NCBI RefSeq assembly: GCF_001590965.1
Contig: NZ_BCTW01000023.1
Span: 1 to 64,000, forward strand
Length of the DNA: 64,000 nucleotides
Direction of reading: 5' to 3'
Origin: Novosphingobium lentum NBRC 107847
GTDB taxonomy: Bacteria; Pseudomonadota; Alphaproteobacteria; Sphingomonadales; Sphingomonadaceae
Shown piece after piece: positions 63,228 through 64,000 of the stretch. The notes below the pieces were generated by a model. It worked only from the letters and a program-made list of their open reading frames with translations, was not told where the DNA came from and made no database searches. Both the position numbers and the translations under genes were made by a program. The stretch's first letter is position 1; the number at the start of each line of letters is the position of its first letter.

Positions 63228-63902
63228 TCAGGCGGCGGCGGGTTCGTTGCGGTCGAATTCGGCGAGCTGATCGGCCAGCGCCCGCTGGAACGCGGGCCGC
63301 GCCTCGCACCGCGCGAGGTACGCGGCCAGCCTTGGCCGGTCGGGCACCAGCGCGGTGCGGTGCGCCACGCGCAGCACGGTGGCCATGGCGATGTCGGCGA
63401 CGGTGAACTCGCCGTCGAGATACCCGGCATCGCCCAGGCGGTCCGCCAGCCGATCCAGCCGACCGCCCAGCGTCTCCATCAGGCTGGGTTTGCGTAAGGT
63501 CGCCCATTCGGCATCGCGCGAGAAGATCGATACGGTGCTGAGCTCGAACATCAGCGGTTCGATGCTGTTGAAGGCCGCGAACAGCCACGACGTGGCGGTG
63601 GCGCGGCGTTGCGGATCGGCGGGCAGCAGGCGCTCGTCCTTTTGCGCCAGGTGCAACAGGATCGCGCCCGATTCGAACAACGTCACGCCACCGTCGTCGA
63701 GCACCGGCACCTGCCCCCACGGTTGTTCCAACAGGTAGGGTTCGGGACACGGCCGGGTCGCGTCGAGCAGCCGCAGGCGGTAGTCCAGCCCCTGTTCCTC
63801 CATCGCCCAGCGCGGGCGGAGATCTCGCACCTGCCCGCGCGCGAACGGCGGCACCCATTTGAACGCGGTCAATTCGATGGCGGCGGAAGGATCGATCGGC
63901 AT
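63228..63902 (-). CDS. Glutathione S-transferase
   Basis: The 224-residue product has FKWVPPFARGQVRDLRPRWA, PWGQVPVLDDGGVTLFESGAI (cis-Pro and glutathione-binding ES) and C-terminal GEFTVADIAMATVLRV. AAGGAAA precedes ATG 63902. It is the first complete gene of the minus-strand stress-enzyme run. Substrate unknown. Confidence 0.88.
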   Translation of the reverse strand: MPIDPSAAIELTAFKWVPPFARGQVRDLRPRWAMEEQGLDYRLRLLDATRPCPEPYLLEQPWGQVPVLDDGGVTLFESGAILLHLAQKDERLLPADPQRRATATSWLFAAFNSIEPLMFELSTVSIFSRDAEWATLRKPSLMETLGGRLDRLADRLGDAGYLDGEFTVADIAMATVLRVAHRTALVPDRPRLAAYLARCEARPAFQRALADQLAEFDRNEPAAA

Positions 63903-63932
63903 GGGCAGATTTCCTTGGAGCGTTGATTGCGA

Positions 63933-64000
63933 TCAGGAGGCGCGGTGGTGCGCGGCGTCCTCGGCCACCGGGCCATCGCCATTGGCGACCGCAGGGTCCA
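63933..64000 (-). CDS. Possible C-terminal end of an upstream gene (partial)
   Basis: On the minus strand an open frame enters from beyond the window and stops with TGA at 63935-63933. The last residues read DPAVANGDGPVAEDAAHHRA then S. It lies 30 bp before the GST start and would belong to the same run of genes. Too short to name. Confidence 0.35.
   Translation of the reverse strand, partial: DPAVANGDGPVAEDAAHHRAS

Overview
The window looks like a chromosomal segment of a GC-rich alphaproteobacterium, most likely a sphingomonad (Novosphingobium/Sphingomonas type). The evidence is the gene content and order: an NrnC-type diribonuclease next to lptC, a hemC-hemD-Mic60-like operon divergent from tsaD-gpsA, a secreted PhoK/SPAP-type alkaline phosphatase, and short intergenic palindromes of a kind common in this group. 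No rRNA, tRNA, CRISPR array, transposase or integrase was seen.

Positions 1-29,457 form a large cell-surface polysaccharide locus. On the left, a minus-strand dTDP-L-rhamnose operon (rfbC-rfbB-rfbD-rfbA) lies beside ung. On the plus strand follow nrnC and lptC, then a polysaccharide insert (WbsX-type glycosyltransferase, flippase, methyltransferase) that separates lptC from lptA. Next come gmd and fcl (GDP-L-fucose), several glycosyltransferases, a UDP-glucuronate decarboxylase (UDP-xylose), a sulfotransferase, an acyltransferase-3 protein, a Wzy-like polymerase and a WcaF-like O-acetyltransferase. Read together, these suggest a Wzx/Wzy-dependent heteropolysaccharide containing fucose, rhamnose and possibly xylose, decorated by acetylation and perhaps sulfation. 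No initiating glycosyltransferase and no Wza/Wzc export machinery is visible here. In the middle sit two genes without signal peptides that resemble bacteriophage tail/tailspike proteins (18,533-21,156). They are the most unusual part of the locus.

Positions 29,502-36,364 are a mixed accessory segment: an MmgE/PrpD protein with a triplicated 18-bp repeat in its N-terminus, uvrB, a HicA/HicB toxin-antitoxin pair whose toxin Shine-Dalgarno sequence lies in the loop of a perfect 11-bp inverted repeat, a remnant of another antitoxin family, a lipoprotein, and a small envelope module (HhH membrane protein, 31-residue membrane peptide, OmpA-like protein).

Positions 36,435-56,272 are mainly housekeeping: a second flippase, gpsA, tsaD, hemC, hemD, a Mic60-like protein, a ubiquinone-type hydroxylase, alkaline phosphatase, a DsbD/ScsB-type reductase, an SDR, parC, a PfpI-family protein, a ferredoxin with two tandem cysteine desulfurases, an alpha/beta hydrolase and DUF937-type proteins.

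Positions 56,517-64,000 hold a DUF885 metallopeptidase-like protein and a tightly packed minus-strand run of small enzymes (three GSTs, two VOC proteins, DUF1428, an RibD/DHFR-like reductase, SRPBCC, GFA). One GST is broken by a single-base frameshift in a homopolymer. The run continues past the right edge.
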